From positions 62,001 to 126,000 of the IMG/VR virus record IMGVR_UViG_3300028045_000007: DNA of 64,000 bases; one strand, 5' to 3'. A program made the translations under genes and the position numbers. The DNA comes from a virus. A model generated the notes under the pieces. The model was not told the origin of the DNA. It saw only the letters and a list, made by a program, of their open reading frames with translations, and did not search any database. This document shows positions 7,701 to 14,807 of this stretch, in pieces; positions within the stretch are counted from its first letter, which is position 1; each line of letters begins with the position of its first letter.

Positions 7701-9921
7701 GTTTGAGACTGAAGCACAGGCGGCACAAAACGCTTTTGAGTCTACACGTAGGTTTTCTGCTGAGCTAGAAAAGTTTGGTGACGCCGTTACAACCGACGTG
7801 TTGTCCCAGTTCCAGAACATTGGACTTGGTGACGTTGAGGATGTTCTTGCCGGTACTTCAGACCTTAGTGGTGCTCTTCAACAAATGATCATAAATGCGT
7901 TTGATCCTATCTCGCAGGCCGAGCAGGATCTAGCCAACGTGACAGCTACCACCCAAGCCGAACTTGATATTTTAGCAAAGCGGTTAGGTATTGTTACTCA
8001 AAAGTTGTCCGACGAAGCAAACGCGGCAAACGCCGCATCGTTGACTGCCCAAAAACATGCCATCACGCTTGATATAGAGAAAACTATTCAATCTGGTGCA
8101 ATCAGTGCCACAGAAGCCAAGATCAAAATATTAGAATCCGAGAAGGACGCAGCAGAAGATGCCGCCGAAGCCGAGAAAAAGCGTTTTGAGTTACTCGAAA
8201 AGCTAGCGGAAGCCTCTCGCGATTTCGAAAACGAGCTACGAGATGTACGCGATGGGTTTGAAGAATTTAGTAAAGACAAGATCGCAGATCTACTCAAAAA
8301 AGAGACAGATGTTCGCAGCGAATTAAAGGACGCTCAAAAAGATGTTTTAAGTAGTACTACTGAACTTGCCGATGCGTACAATGCCCTTGGCAAAGCTCAA
8401 TTGGAGTTCAATGGGGCCATTGCTGAGGCACAGCTAAAGAGCAATCTACTAGCACGCGACATTGCTACACTGACTGGTGGTCTTGTAACATTTCAAAGCA
8501 AGCTATCTTCACTCAACAACGCTTATCGTGACGTACTAGGTAACTCTAACATCACGCTACAGAAGCGTATTGAGCTTGAGCGTCAACTTGCCGACGAGAC
8601 CTTGGCGTTCTTGCAGCAGGCAAGTAGTGAAATTACTCAAGCTGGTATTGGTATCTTTGGTCAGTCCAGTCAAGAGAACCAAGCACTCGGCCAGGGAATT
8701 GCTGGATTACAACATGTTGCCGACCAGTTAGGTGGTTCGTTCGAAGGGTTCTTGAATATGTCATCTGGAGACTTCTCTGCTGTTAGCGAAACGTTACTGG
8801 GGCTACCGACAGAATTCCGTCAGCAAATGCTTAGTGCGTTATCATCTCTGCCAAGCACCATGAATATTGGAGGATTCAATGTTGATCAATTGACACAGGC
8901 TCTCGGTCAGGTTGGTGCCGGTGTTGCACCTGACGCTGGCTTGCCGTCCATCGAAGAATTGAATGGACAGCAGGTTGAGCAGTTGACCAAGCTTCAAGAG
9001 CTTGCTTTGCAAGATGCTCAACTACAGTTTAGTCAAGTGATTGCTGCCCAACAACAAGTTGCTGCCGCACAAGAGGCCGCCGATGCTGCTCAGATTCTAC
9101 AAGAGCGTGCCAAAGAAAATCTTGTTGCGGTTCGTGATGCTGTACTAGAAGAGAAGGCAGTCCTTGATTTTGCTAATGAACAGCGTAATGAGCTACTTAA
9201 TGCCGTGATTGCTGCCGACGACAAGAACACGCTCCTCATGATTGAGAGAGAGGCTCAGGCGTTTGCGGATCAAAATGCCGCCTTTAGTAAAATCGGAGAC
9301 AATATTGTTACGGGTATTGCTAGTGCCATTGGTTCTAGATTGGCTGTTCTAAATGTTGCCGCACAGTCGAAGGGATATATCCCCAACTTCAGTAGTGGCA
9401 ACTTGAGTCCTGGCGAAGCAGCCGGTGTGCTTCGTGCAGCTTCTCGTGAGAAGCGAGCTATGCCCCCCGGAGCCGGTCTTGCGGTAGCTAATACTAGTGA
9501 AGCCATTATCCCCATGCGTAGCACTGGTTTTATTCCCAACTTCCAAAAAGGTAATGTCTCTGGCGACAGCAATACATCCGAGCTATTGGCCGAAGTCGTC
9601 CGTCAATTAAACGAACTCAACGATACGTCTGATGTGATCAGTTCTAGTAATACTCAAATTCAAAGCAACACTACGGGTGATGCTAAGGATGGAGCCGCTG
9701 GTGGTTCTCAGGATGTTACTATCACCTTACAGACAAACCAGAACAATACCGTTTCTATTACGGGACTTGAGTCGTTACGTGAAGAGATTGCTACAGTTGT
9801 GAGGGGAGCCGCAACCGAACAAGTGGATAAACAACTGGAAGCACTACTGGAAGAGCTAGATAGTGTTATCGTTGCTCTACAAGAGCGTGGTCTATTGAGT
9901 TCGTTTGGTCAACCGAGGTAA
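4738..9921 (+). CDS. Tape measure protein
   Basis: At 1727 residues this is the longest protein in the window and has the tape measure pattern: Ala/Gln/Glu-rich helices with long coiled coils (notably about residues 950-1230 and 1440-1530) and a phage-tail minor-protein (TP901-type) core at about residues 110-350, including TRIFKQAGFTIEE and REQSRKSGREIGTFLKTIQT. Hydrophobic Gly/Ala-rich stretches near residues 420-440 and 550-640 could contact a membrane during DNA ejection. The C-terminus carries two copies of a G(Y/F)IPNF motif about 50 residues apart (near 1545 and 1595) within Gly/Ser-rich sequence. The usual rule of about 0.15 nm per residue predicts a tail near 260 nm. A ribosome-binding site (CAGGAGG) precedes the ATG, which abuts the previous stop. 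Confidence 0.92.
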   Translation: MGKVQLEAVLKLVDVQINPQVFQKISQSVAGMPPALGKSSDALKKTGVHADTLNKKLRGTKEVINANERAARLFLRRMAQFAILLPTFATLNRAIQGGVKFLFDFDSALRDIVRIDIGNLKDRMEEVGDAALATAVKYGVTGTEVLRATRIFKQAGFTIEESQAKAEAAILATQISTLTSAQATEVFIAAQKQFGAEGQNSISVLDKLAKVEDLAAVNASDVADAFRTGGNALAEFSKSIDDSVGIIAALREQSRKSGREIGTFLKTIQTRMFAAGEARSSLESLGVTVENLDGSLRPTLSVLDDLKDKFDGLTQAQRTNAAKSIAGIRQFESLLAVLNSLERANELSAASSRAAGTADEKRVITDAKLERQVGKLIAQGQAFAEAMGDAGLEDTLASALKMAERLLLVFTSFSNVLSDIGGSIVPLLALSGITLGRSVFGLGGGGKPGGKPGDATKGNVQKPGLDKNFIGPLNKTQSQIASFGTQMKRAGSIVADSTKITAMRVAQGRQLVTIGSTEITGVKARAAAHKQLTAAIKQNISAIKASSAARTAQGGGLKGALGGAAGTALFTLGGATIPALFESIAKRLRSFDNNIANLGAETLDASSSTLSMAAQFAVLGGKASAIAGAVGAVSNAMPKILNAIDDEFVARKELKNTIKNQQKEEGIAAKLGSRSQAGTAVASKLFGSFSAAAERAGTEGGQALHRELQAAFEEIGKDFGTTGQDFAKTFLTPVTNELGGIVDSNAIGIDTLKQLKTEISDASGLTGIDIAIVAHKELLKSIAEENGTLKEYDRLIKGVSDGTLRSNESLSSMLDVLGKGTIKFNEFTLGATSVNKSLSELGKISKLQGAIDSFRTLGLELDLAKLGPEALADSVVRMQQELLLSEREFGNTSKRLGKDIDDLTGHISELGIFSKGAELFQAAQEGLDSMDSSEIAAFNQFMKEQPPAVRETIAELLKLREQQRQAELDFQNQQNALQGEMIARRKAMFETEAQAAQNAFESTRRFSAELEKFGDAVTTDVLSQFQNIGLGDVEDVLAGTSDLSGALQQMIINAFDPISQAEQDLANVTATTQAELDILAKRLGIVTQKLSDEANAANAASLTAQKHAITLDIEKTIQSGAISATEAKIKILESEKDAAEDAAEAEKKRFELLEKLAEASRDFENELRDVRDGFEEFSKDKIADLLKKETDVRSELKDAQKDVLSSTTELADAYNALGKAQLEFNGAIAEAQLKSNLLARDIATLTGGLVTFQSKLSSLNNAYRDVLGNSNITLQKRIELERQLADETLAFLQQASSEITQAGIGIFGQSSQENQALGQGIAGLQHVADQLGGSFEGFLNMSSGDFSAVSETLLGLPTEFRQQMLSALSSLPSTMNIGGFNVDQLTQALGQVGAGVAPDAGLPSIEELNGQQVEQLTKLQELALQDAQLQFSQVIAAQQQVAAAQEAADAAQILQERAKENLVAVRDAVLEEKAVLDFANEQRNELLNAVIAADDKNTLLMIEREAQAFADQNAAFSKIGDNIVTGIASAIGSRLAVLNVAAQSKGYIPNFSSGNLSPGEAAGVLRAASREKRAMPPGAGLAVANTSEAIIPMRSTGFIPNFQKGNVSGDSNTSELLAEVVRQLNELNDTSDVISSSNTQIQSNTTGDAKDGAAGGSQDVTITLQTNQNNTVSITGLESLREEIATVVRGAATEQVDKQLEALLEELDSVIVALQERGLLSSFGQPR

Positions 9922-9924
9922 GCC

Positions 9925-11433
9925 ATGAGTGACGTACTATCAGAAGTTCCGGATCCGCCGCTGGCAACCGTTGAAGTATATTATAACGGTTATAAGCTGA
10001 CGCCAGCACCGCTTATCGACTGGACTGTAGAATCACAGTTTGATGATGGAGGTGTACGAACAGCGGACCTCAACCGAATTGTCTTAACGGGCACTGTTCT
10101 TATTACTCCTACTGGCAGCTACGAACAAATGTTTGAGAAGCAAACAGAGCTTCGTAATTTGTTTGCTACAGACAATGGAGACTTCGCAGTTCTTGCCGGT
10201 CCTGGCAATGCGACCCTCGGTGAAGGCGTTGTGATTTGCTCTGGTTTACAGCCAAGAGTAACGAGCGTCAATGTTCCTGCTGACACACAGTTTACACGTA
10301 TCGATTACACTGTCGAGCTTGAGGATGCTGTCGCTGCCAGTGGCGTGAGTGGCGTTATTTCAAGCCTGAGTGATCAATGGTCATTCCGTGAGGATGCCGA
10401 GACTTGTACCGTCCAGGTAACGCACCAAGTGAATGCTGCTGGTATCGACAGCGAAGCAGACAAATTCGATCAGGCGTTTCGTGCGGTACGAGATCGTTTA
10501 GGTATTCATAAACTACCTATTCAAATTCCATACTTTGTTCAACCGAATGCCTCTGGTCTATTTGGCATTACTCATCCATCAAATCCTGCCGGTGGACCAA
10601 TATATGAGGTATCAGTTAGACGAGAAGAGGTGGCAGATGTACCAAATGGCACGTATCAAGCTACAGAGATTTTCGTTCTTGTTAGCGGTGTGCCATACTA
10701 CTTCACGCAGCGTACCGAAGCATATTCAGAGGACGCCAATGGTATAGCCACGGTGACGTTAGCGGGCTCTGTACAGGGGTTAGGTAGAACGATTACGATT
10801 GATGAAGCCCGTGGGGGCGATGGCTTTAGTCGTGCTTCTACCGGCTTTGTAGATACCATTAAACCTCAACTGCCGTGGGACGCTTCTGGCGTATATCAAA
10901 AATTCAAGGATGGTGCTGTTTCTAGTGGCCTTGCGATCTTTGCTCCAACATCGTTCTCGCTCACAGAGAATAGGTGTCAAGGAGTCATTGATTTTTCAGT
11001 TACGTATACGGACGATCCAACCTCACATCTGCCGAGCGGTATTGCCACTAGTTCTTGTGGCGTCTCGATAGTCAATGGCATTCGTCTGTACGCTAGCCAC
11101 GTGATTCCATTGAGGCGTATCGGCAATATTGTACAAGACGTTGGCACAACAACAGAGGGTACGGTTTCAATCCAGTGTCAAGCACAGGCAAAGAACACTG
11201 GTAGTTCTAGCGTTGACACCAATCGTGTCATTCAGTACGTACAAGACGAGATCAACCGACTAAAGGGTATCTATGCCAATTCTGTAAACTACTTGGATCT
11301 ACGTATTTCGAACTTTACGGAACAGTTTAGCGAGAGAGACCGTACCAGCCAAGCCTCCCTTGAATACACGTTCGTGACAGACTTGGCAAGCGTACCAAGC
11401 GTGGATTCTGACATCGCACTGAGGACGCTATAA
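9925..11433 (+). CDS. Distal tail/baseplate structural protein
   Basis: This 502-residue beta-rich protein immediately follows the tape measure gene, where distal tail and baseplate components are normally encoded. The N-terminal about 140 residues (YYNGYKLTPAPLIDWTVE onward) look like a compact tail-tip domain that is partly repeated in the second half (about residues 310-500). The segment VTSVNVPADTQFTRIDYTVE resembles strands of tube/distal-tail folds. Ser-Gly-aliphatic motifs recur, for example ASGVSGVIS and DASGVYQ. It starts after GAGGTAA and ends with a TAATG overlap into the next gene. Whether it is the distal tail ring or a baseplate wedge/hub component cannot be told from sequence alone. 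Confidence 0.55.
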   Translation: MSDVLSEVPDPPLATVEVYYNGYKLTPAPLIDWTVESQFDDGGVRTADLNRIVLTGTVLITPTGSYEQMFEKQTELRNLFATDNGDFAVLAGPGNATLGEGVVICSGLQPRVTSVNVPADTQFTRIDYTVELEDAVAASGVSGVISSLSDQWSFREDAETCTVQVTHQVNAAGIDSEADKFDQAFRAVRDRLGIHKLPIQIPYFVQPNASGLFGITHPSNPAGGPIYEVSVRREEVADVPNGTYQATEIFVLVSGVPYYFTQRTEAYSEDANGIATVTLAGSVQGLGRTITIDEARGGDGFSRASTGFVDTIKPQLPWDASGVYQKFKDGAVSSGLAIFAPTSFSLTENRCQGVIDFSVTYTDDPTSHLPSGIATSSCGVSIVNGIRLYASHVIPLRRIGNIVQDVGTTTEGTVSIQCQAQAKNTGSSSVDTNRVIQYVQDEINRLKGIYANSVNYLDLRISNFTEQFSERDRTSQASLEYTFVTDLASVPSVDSDIALRTL

Positions 11434-11993
11434 TGGTTCAGTTCCCTGAAATACAGTGGATTCAGCAAGATCCAACAATCGACCCATCTGGGTTCCGTGA
11501 TGCGGCCAGCGTACCCGCTGGTTTCTTGAAGGTGCTAAGTACCAGTGCCGGTGGCGTGCTCGACTATGGTCAGCTCAACACAACCGGCTCCGGTGCCATC
11601 ACTACAACCTATCTAGCGTATGCTCGTATCAGCGACATTGCAGATGCCAGCGGCGTATTCAATATGCGTTTGTTCCTAACCAACACTGATGCCTGGGGTG
11701 CTGGCACCTTCCGTTTCCTAGAACAGAAACAATTGCACTTTGTTCCTAGTGTTTCTCTTGACTCCTCGGCAGCAAACACACCAACGGTAGTGCCTGTGTC
11801 TACTAACTTCCTGGGTACGATTAGCGAGCCAGCTTGGCCAGATGGCCAGCCGTGGATGAGTGGTATCCTAGACAACGACGCTAGTCAGTACGTGTACTGT
11901 GCTATTGAGGTTGGCGTTGATGTGCCAGTTGGTACATACGGAGGAGCCGGTGCTGGCACATTCCGATACAGACTACTATACGACTTCTCATGA
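11433..11993 (+). CDS. Small beta-rich tail protein, paralogue A
   Basis: This 186-residue protein is Ser/Thr/Gly-rich with alternating beta-strand character and no catalytic motif. Its last 35 residues (SQYVYCAIEVGVDVPVGTYG... ending RLLYDFS) match the end of the protein encoded at 12824-13477 (SEFVYLNIVVPLGAPLGTFG... ending LGLVFNFW), so the two are paralogues. Small tail-tip or fibre-attachment proteins are often duplicated like this. It overlaps the previous stop (TAATG) and the next start (ATGA). The exact role is unknown. Confidence 0.55.
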   Translation: MVQFPEIQWIQQDPTIDPSGFRDAASVPAGFLKVLSTSAGGVLDYGQLNTTGSGAITTTYLAYARISDIADASGVFNMRLFLTNTDAWGAGTFRFLEQKQLHFVPSVSLDSSAANTPTVVPVSTNFLGTISEPAWPDGQPWMSGILDNDASQYVYCAIEVGVDVPVGTYGGAGAGTFRYRLLYDFS

Positions 11994-12619
11994 GCGATCT
12001 CGGTCCCCAGTATAACGAGAGGTCGATTCTCGCTAAGTTTTTCAACCATCAAAGACATGGCTTTTTGATAGAGGTGGGTGCCGCTGATGGTATCACACAT
12101 TCGCATACCGCGTTTATGTTTGACGAGTGGGAATGGCGTGGCGTGTTGATTGAACCACATCCAGAATTTTTCTCTGCACTACAGGCACGTTACGAAAACA
12201 ATCCAGATGTACTAACGCTCAACGGAGGCATTCGTGAAGTTCCGGGCAAGCACAGATTCTACATGAATGGGCAAATCTCTCGTTTTCTAGATGATCAAAA
12301 GATAGGTGAGGGATTTAGTAAGGTCCCCGGGTACGAGGGCCGTATAGATGTAGAGTGTACTACACTGACAGACGTGTGTGAATCATTAGGAGTACCTCGG
12401 GAGTTTGATTTCCTTACTGTAGATGCTGAGGAGACAGACATAGAGGTCTTGAGCACGCTAGACTGGGAGCGTTGGCAACCACGCTTGGTATGTATTGAGC
12501 ACAGCATGCCATTACCTGTCATGAATGGATTTTTCAGTGAAAGGTCGTATGTGCAGCTTGAAAGAAACACCGGCAACACATTCTTTCATCGTATTGAAGC
12601 GAAGGTGGAAGACTTATGA
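11990..12619 (+). CDS. FkbM-family SAM-dependent methyltransferase
   Basis: This 209-residue protein has the Rossmann methyltransferase start FLIEVGAADGITHSHT (about residues 25-40), followed by VLIEPHPEFF, the strand and acidic residue that bind the SAM ribose, and the FkbM-type motif FDFLTVDAEETDIEVL near residue 145. The family commonly O-methylates sugars or polyketides. It is translationally coupled (ATGA) inside the tail gene cluster, between two paralogous structural genes, which is unusual. A second FkbM-type gene lies in the glycan island at 56289. Acting on a glycan carried by the virion would fit, but the substrate is inference. Confidence 0.8.
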   Translation: MSDLGPQYNERSILAKFFNHQRHGFLIEVGAADGITHSHTAFMFDEWEWRGVLIEPHPEFFSALQARYENNPDVLTLNGGIREVPGKHRFYMNGQISRFLDDQKIGEGFSKVPGYEGRIDVECTTLTDVCESLGVPREFDFLTVDAEETDIEVLSTLDWERWQPRLVCIEHSMPLPVMNGFFSERSYVQLERNTGNTFFHRIEAKVEDL

Positions 12620-12804
12620 ATACTGACCACGAAAACATTGAGCTACGCAAGATCGGCGAGCCCGAGCCTGACTCTCTACCCAGGGGTATCAAGCTCATAA
12701 TAGTAGATAGGCACACGGTCTTTGTACGTCGTGTTCTTGGACGTTTCATACCGGTAACAGAATCAGAACAGGAGGAGCTTCACAGGAAGCATATTGTATC
12801 ATGA
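12616..12804 (+). CDS. Small hypothetical protein, 62 aa
   Basis: A short charged protein translationally coupled to the methyltransferase gene by an ATGA overlap. A beta-hairpin-like middle (IKLIIVDRHTVFVRRVLG) is followed by an acidic helix. No family is recognised. It is accepted as a gene because it fills the space between two coding genes in the coupled, overlapping style of this genome. Confidence 0.5.
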   Translation: MNTDHENIELRKIGEPEPDSLPRGIKLIIVDRHTVFVRRVLGRFIPVTESEQEELHRKHIVS

Positions 12805-12823
12805 ATCAACTGGAGCTATTACA

Positions 12824-13477
12824 ATGCCTGCTGGCGACTTCCCCATAGTACGTATCTTTGAGTGGGATACAACAGAGGTAGCGTCCCCGGTCGGTGACCG
12901 TACGACGCCCGGGGGAACGTTTGCCTTCAAACAAATGGTATCGCTGGGCTGTGCGAGTGCTGACCCTCTTGACCCGGCAACATCCGGAACGCTGGTATTC
13001 CCTGGTACGCAGTTTGACCACACGTCATCGCCCTATGCTTCAGAGTTAGCGTCAACGCCCGTAGCCATCACATTCAATATCGCAGTGAGCGGTACGGCTA
13101 TTTCTGACATTAAACTATATCTCATAGATGATTCTGCTTTTCAAGCGAGTGTAGACGAGGGGCTCGATAGAGCCTTCATGCAGTATGCTCCTAGCGGATC
13201 AATTTGGAAATCGAACTTCACACTACCGTCTGGGTCTATAGAGCGTATTCCCACTACAGTACCAAGCGTACAAAACATCAGGCGTCAAGATGGTTCTAAC
13301 GCACTCGTTGGTACTGATGACACCAATTCGTCCGAATTCGTATATCTGAATATTGTGGTGCCTCTTGGGGCACCCCTGGGGACATTTGGAGTGTGTGGTT
13401 CTGGGTTATTGAGGCTTGGATTAGTTTTTAATTTTTGGAACAACGATTTTATTCTGGAGTTTGGAGATGTCGGATAA
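12824..13477 (+). CDS. Small beta-rich tail protein, paralogue B
   Basis: This 217-residue protein starts at the ATG at 12824, preceded by CTGGAGCT. A TTG at 12794 would add ten residues but has no ribosome-binding site. It is Ser/Pro/Gly-rich with repeated PSGS motifs, and its C-terminal 35 residues align with those of the 11433 gene product, so it is a second copy of that tail protein family. It overlaps the downstream HNH endonuclease gene by 11 bases. It is probably exposed at the tail tip. Confidence 0.55.
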   Translation: MPAGDFPIVRIFEWDTTEVASPVGDRTTPGGTFAFKQMVSLGCASADPLDPATSGTLVFPGTQFDHTSSPYASELASTPVAITFNIAVSGTAISDIKLYLIDDSAFQASVDEGLDRAFMQYAPSGSIWKSNFTLPSGSIERIPTTVPSVQNIRRQDGSNALVGTDDTNSSEFVYLNIVVPLGAPLGTFGVCGSGLLRLGLVFNFWNNDFILEFGDVG

Positions 13478-14000
13478 AACCTGTACTAAGTGTCAAACCT
13501 CTAAAATATATGACGACTTCCACAGGGATCGCACCCGTAAAGATGGATACTTTCCCCAATGTAAGACATGCACGAGGCTTTATCGTCAAAGTGAACACGG
13601 GGCAAGGTTACACCGAGAAGGAAACCTACGTTTTCAACAAACACCAAAAGGTAAAGCGTGTCTTCGTAGGGCACAAAGCAAGTATCAACAGTCACCTAAA
13701 GGCAGACTGATGTATCAACAGGCGGCCAGACGACGATTAGCACGTATTGCTGATGCTGACATGTCGCTTACCGATGATGACATACGCCGTGTTCACGAGA
13801 AGTTTAATCATAAATGCTTCAATTGCGGCAATACAGAACGTCTAGAGATTGATCACCATTATCCTTTGTCTATGGGATTTGGCCTTACTGAAGACAACGC
13901 AGTGCTGTTGTGTAGGTCTTGCAATGCGTCCAAAGGAAACAGGATGCCAGAGGATTTTTACCCCGAAGAGAAACTTAGAGTGCTGGTTAGTGTAATATAA
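13467..14000 (+). CDS. HNH endonuclease, probably a homing-type enzyme
   Basis: This 177-residue protein carries an N-terminal Cys4 zinc site (CTKCQTSK...CKTC) followed by a basic region with two copies of an S/TPKG motif. The C-terminal HNH domain has CFNCGN, LEIDHHYPLS (the first His pair) and NAVLLCRSCNASKGN, the usual Cys-coordinated beta-beta-alpha-metal fold. The ATG at 13467 follows TGGAG; a TTG six bases earlier is also in frame. Freestanding HNH genes in phages usually promote their own spread into related genomes. Its insertion between tail genes, overlapping one of them, fits that habit. A DNA-packaging role is less likely because no terminase is nearby. Confidence 0.85.
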   Translation: MSDKTCTKCQTSKIYDDFHRDRTRKDGYFPQCKTCTRLYRQSEHGARLHREGNLRFQQTPKGKACLRRAQSKYQQSPKGRLMYQQAARRRLARIADADMSLTDDDIRRVHEKFNHKCFNCGNTERLEIDHHYPLSMGFGLTEDNAVLLCRSCNASKGNRMPEDFYPEEKLRVLVSVI

Positions 14001-14004
14001 CGTG

Positions 14005-14032
14005 AGACCTATTAGGTCTTTCGAACGTTCGA
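14005..14032 (+). promoter_or_regulatory. Adjacent inverted repeats ahead of the 61-residue gene
   Basis: Immediately after the HNH gene are AGACCT-ATT-AGGTCT (6-bp stem, followed by TTT) and then the perfect 12-base palindrome TCGAACGTTCGA. The first may be a weak terminator for the HNH transcript. The second could be an operator or an RNA hairpin controlling the next gene, whose ribosome-binding site starts eight bases later. Confidence 0.35.
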
Positions 14033-14052
14033 TAACCGTTAGGAGGTAAGCT

Positions 14053-14238
14053 ATGGCAACTTTCAATGCAGCTAGTAGCACCAATAACGCCAACTCTGTC
14101 CTGTACAGCTACAGCACCCGCATGGTATGGCACACTGACCGCAAGGTTTCAGGTGCGGCCCGTGGAGCTGAAGTTCAGTCTGTTGACAACCTGGGCGTAG
14201 GTGTTGCAACTGGTGATCCGTTCACCAACATGACCTAA
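14053..14238 (+). CDS. Small protein in an isolated cassette, 61 aa
   Basis: A 61-residue Ser/Ala/Asn-rich protein with one of the best ribosome-binding sites in the window (TTAGGAGGTAAGCT before the ATG). It is bounded by inverted repeats upstream and a very strong hairpin downstream, so it looks like its own expression unit. There is no signal peptide, transmembrane segment or Cys. Composition and size suggest a small structural or decoration protein made in high amounts; no family is recognised. Confidence 0.55.
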   Translation: MATFNAASSTNNANSVLYSYSTRMVWHTDRKVSGAARGAEVQSVDNLGVGVATGDPFTNMT

Positions 14239-14259
14239 GTAAAACTAGGTTGATAATCC

Positions 14260-14292
14260 AAGGCCGGGGGTTCCTATGGAACCCCCGGCCTT
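14260..14292 (+). terminator. Perfect 15-bp hairpin
   Basis: AAGGCCGGGGGTTCC and its exact reverse complement flank the three-base loop TAT, making the strongest hairpin in the window. The downstream T content is weak (TTAGTGTATTTAT), so it may act as a terminator, an RNA-processing site or an mRNA-stabilising 3' end for the 61-residue gene. Confidence 0.7.
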
Positions 14293-14305
14293 AGTGTATT
14301 TATAT

Positions 14306-14329
14306 GCGAGGCGTAGCCGAGTGGTTTAG
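14306..14329 (+). other. tRNA-like 5' fragment in an untranslated leader
   Basis: The stretch contains GTAGCCGAGTGGTTTA, very close to the D-arm start of many tRNA-Ser and tRNA-Leu genes (U8-A9-GCCGAGTGGTT). No anticodon arm or T-loop (GGTTCGA-type) follows, and coding sequence begins 16 bases later, so this is not an intact tRNA. It may be a relic of recombination at a tRNA gene, or chance. Confidence 0.3.
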
Positions 14330-14345
14330 TCTCCGGAGCAAGGAT

Positions 14346-14807
14346 ATGGTTAAAGCTACCTTTGAACACGAGGGCAATTCTGGCCTTCTAGCGATCGTTA
14401 CACACTTCGGTCGCACAGTCGAGATCCAATGCGAGAAGCAAACGGACGAGAGTTTTCGTATGGGTGGAACGGCTGTCAACGAAGTTGTTGTATATGAGGG
14501 ACTCATCATGAAGTTCCCCACGCAGTTCCGAGCTTTCCGTACTCCAGACGACTATTTCGAGGAAACCGGCATCCTGTCAGACGAAGAATGGACAGAGGCC
14601 AACCGTCATTGCTATGTCACTGAGTACTACTCAATCGACATGGAAGGTAAGAGACCTGGCTGGTTCATCAGTCACGAGCCCATCAAAGACGCGAACTACT
14701 TGTTTGTGAATCTGGACGTGTTAGATGGCGGTGGTAACGTTATCAAGAGATATCGTGTCTCTCCTTTTACGGGCGAGTATAGAGTAATGGAGTACATAAA
14801 TGGCTGA
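14346..14807 (+). CDS. Hypothetical protein of the tail module, 153 aa
   Basis: The ATG at 14346 is preceded by CGGAG at a good distance. The in-frame ATG at 14304 lies within the tRNA-like leader and lacks a ribosome-binding site. The protein alternates beta strands and short acidic loops and is not Ser-Gly-rich like its neighbours. It overlaps the start of the large lectin-domain gene by eight bases, so it may be a chaperone or attachment partner for that protein. I recognise no family. Confidence 0.5.
   Translation: MVKATFEHEGNSGLLAIVTHFGRTVEIQCEKQTDESFRMGGTAVNEVVVYEGLIMKFPTQFRAFRTPDDYFEETGILSDEEWTEANRHCYVTEYYSIDMEGKRPGWFISHEPIKDANYLFVNLDVLDGGGNVIKRYRVSPFTGEYRVMEYING

Noticed and set aside
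14306-14400. Complete tRNA gene beginning at the D-arm-like sequence
   Set aside because: No anticodon stem, T-loop or closing acceptor strand is found in the expected 75-95 bases, and a coding gene begins at 14346.
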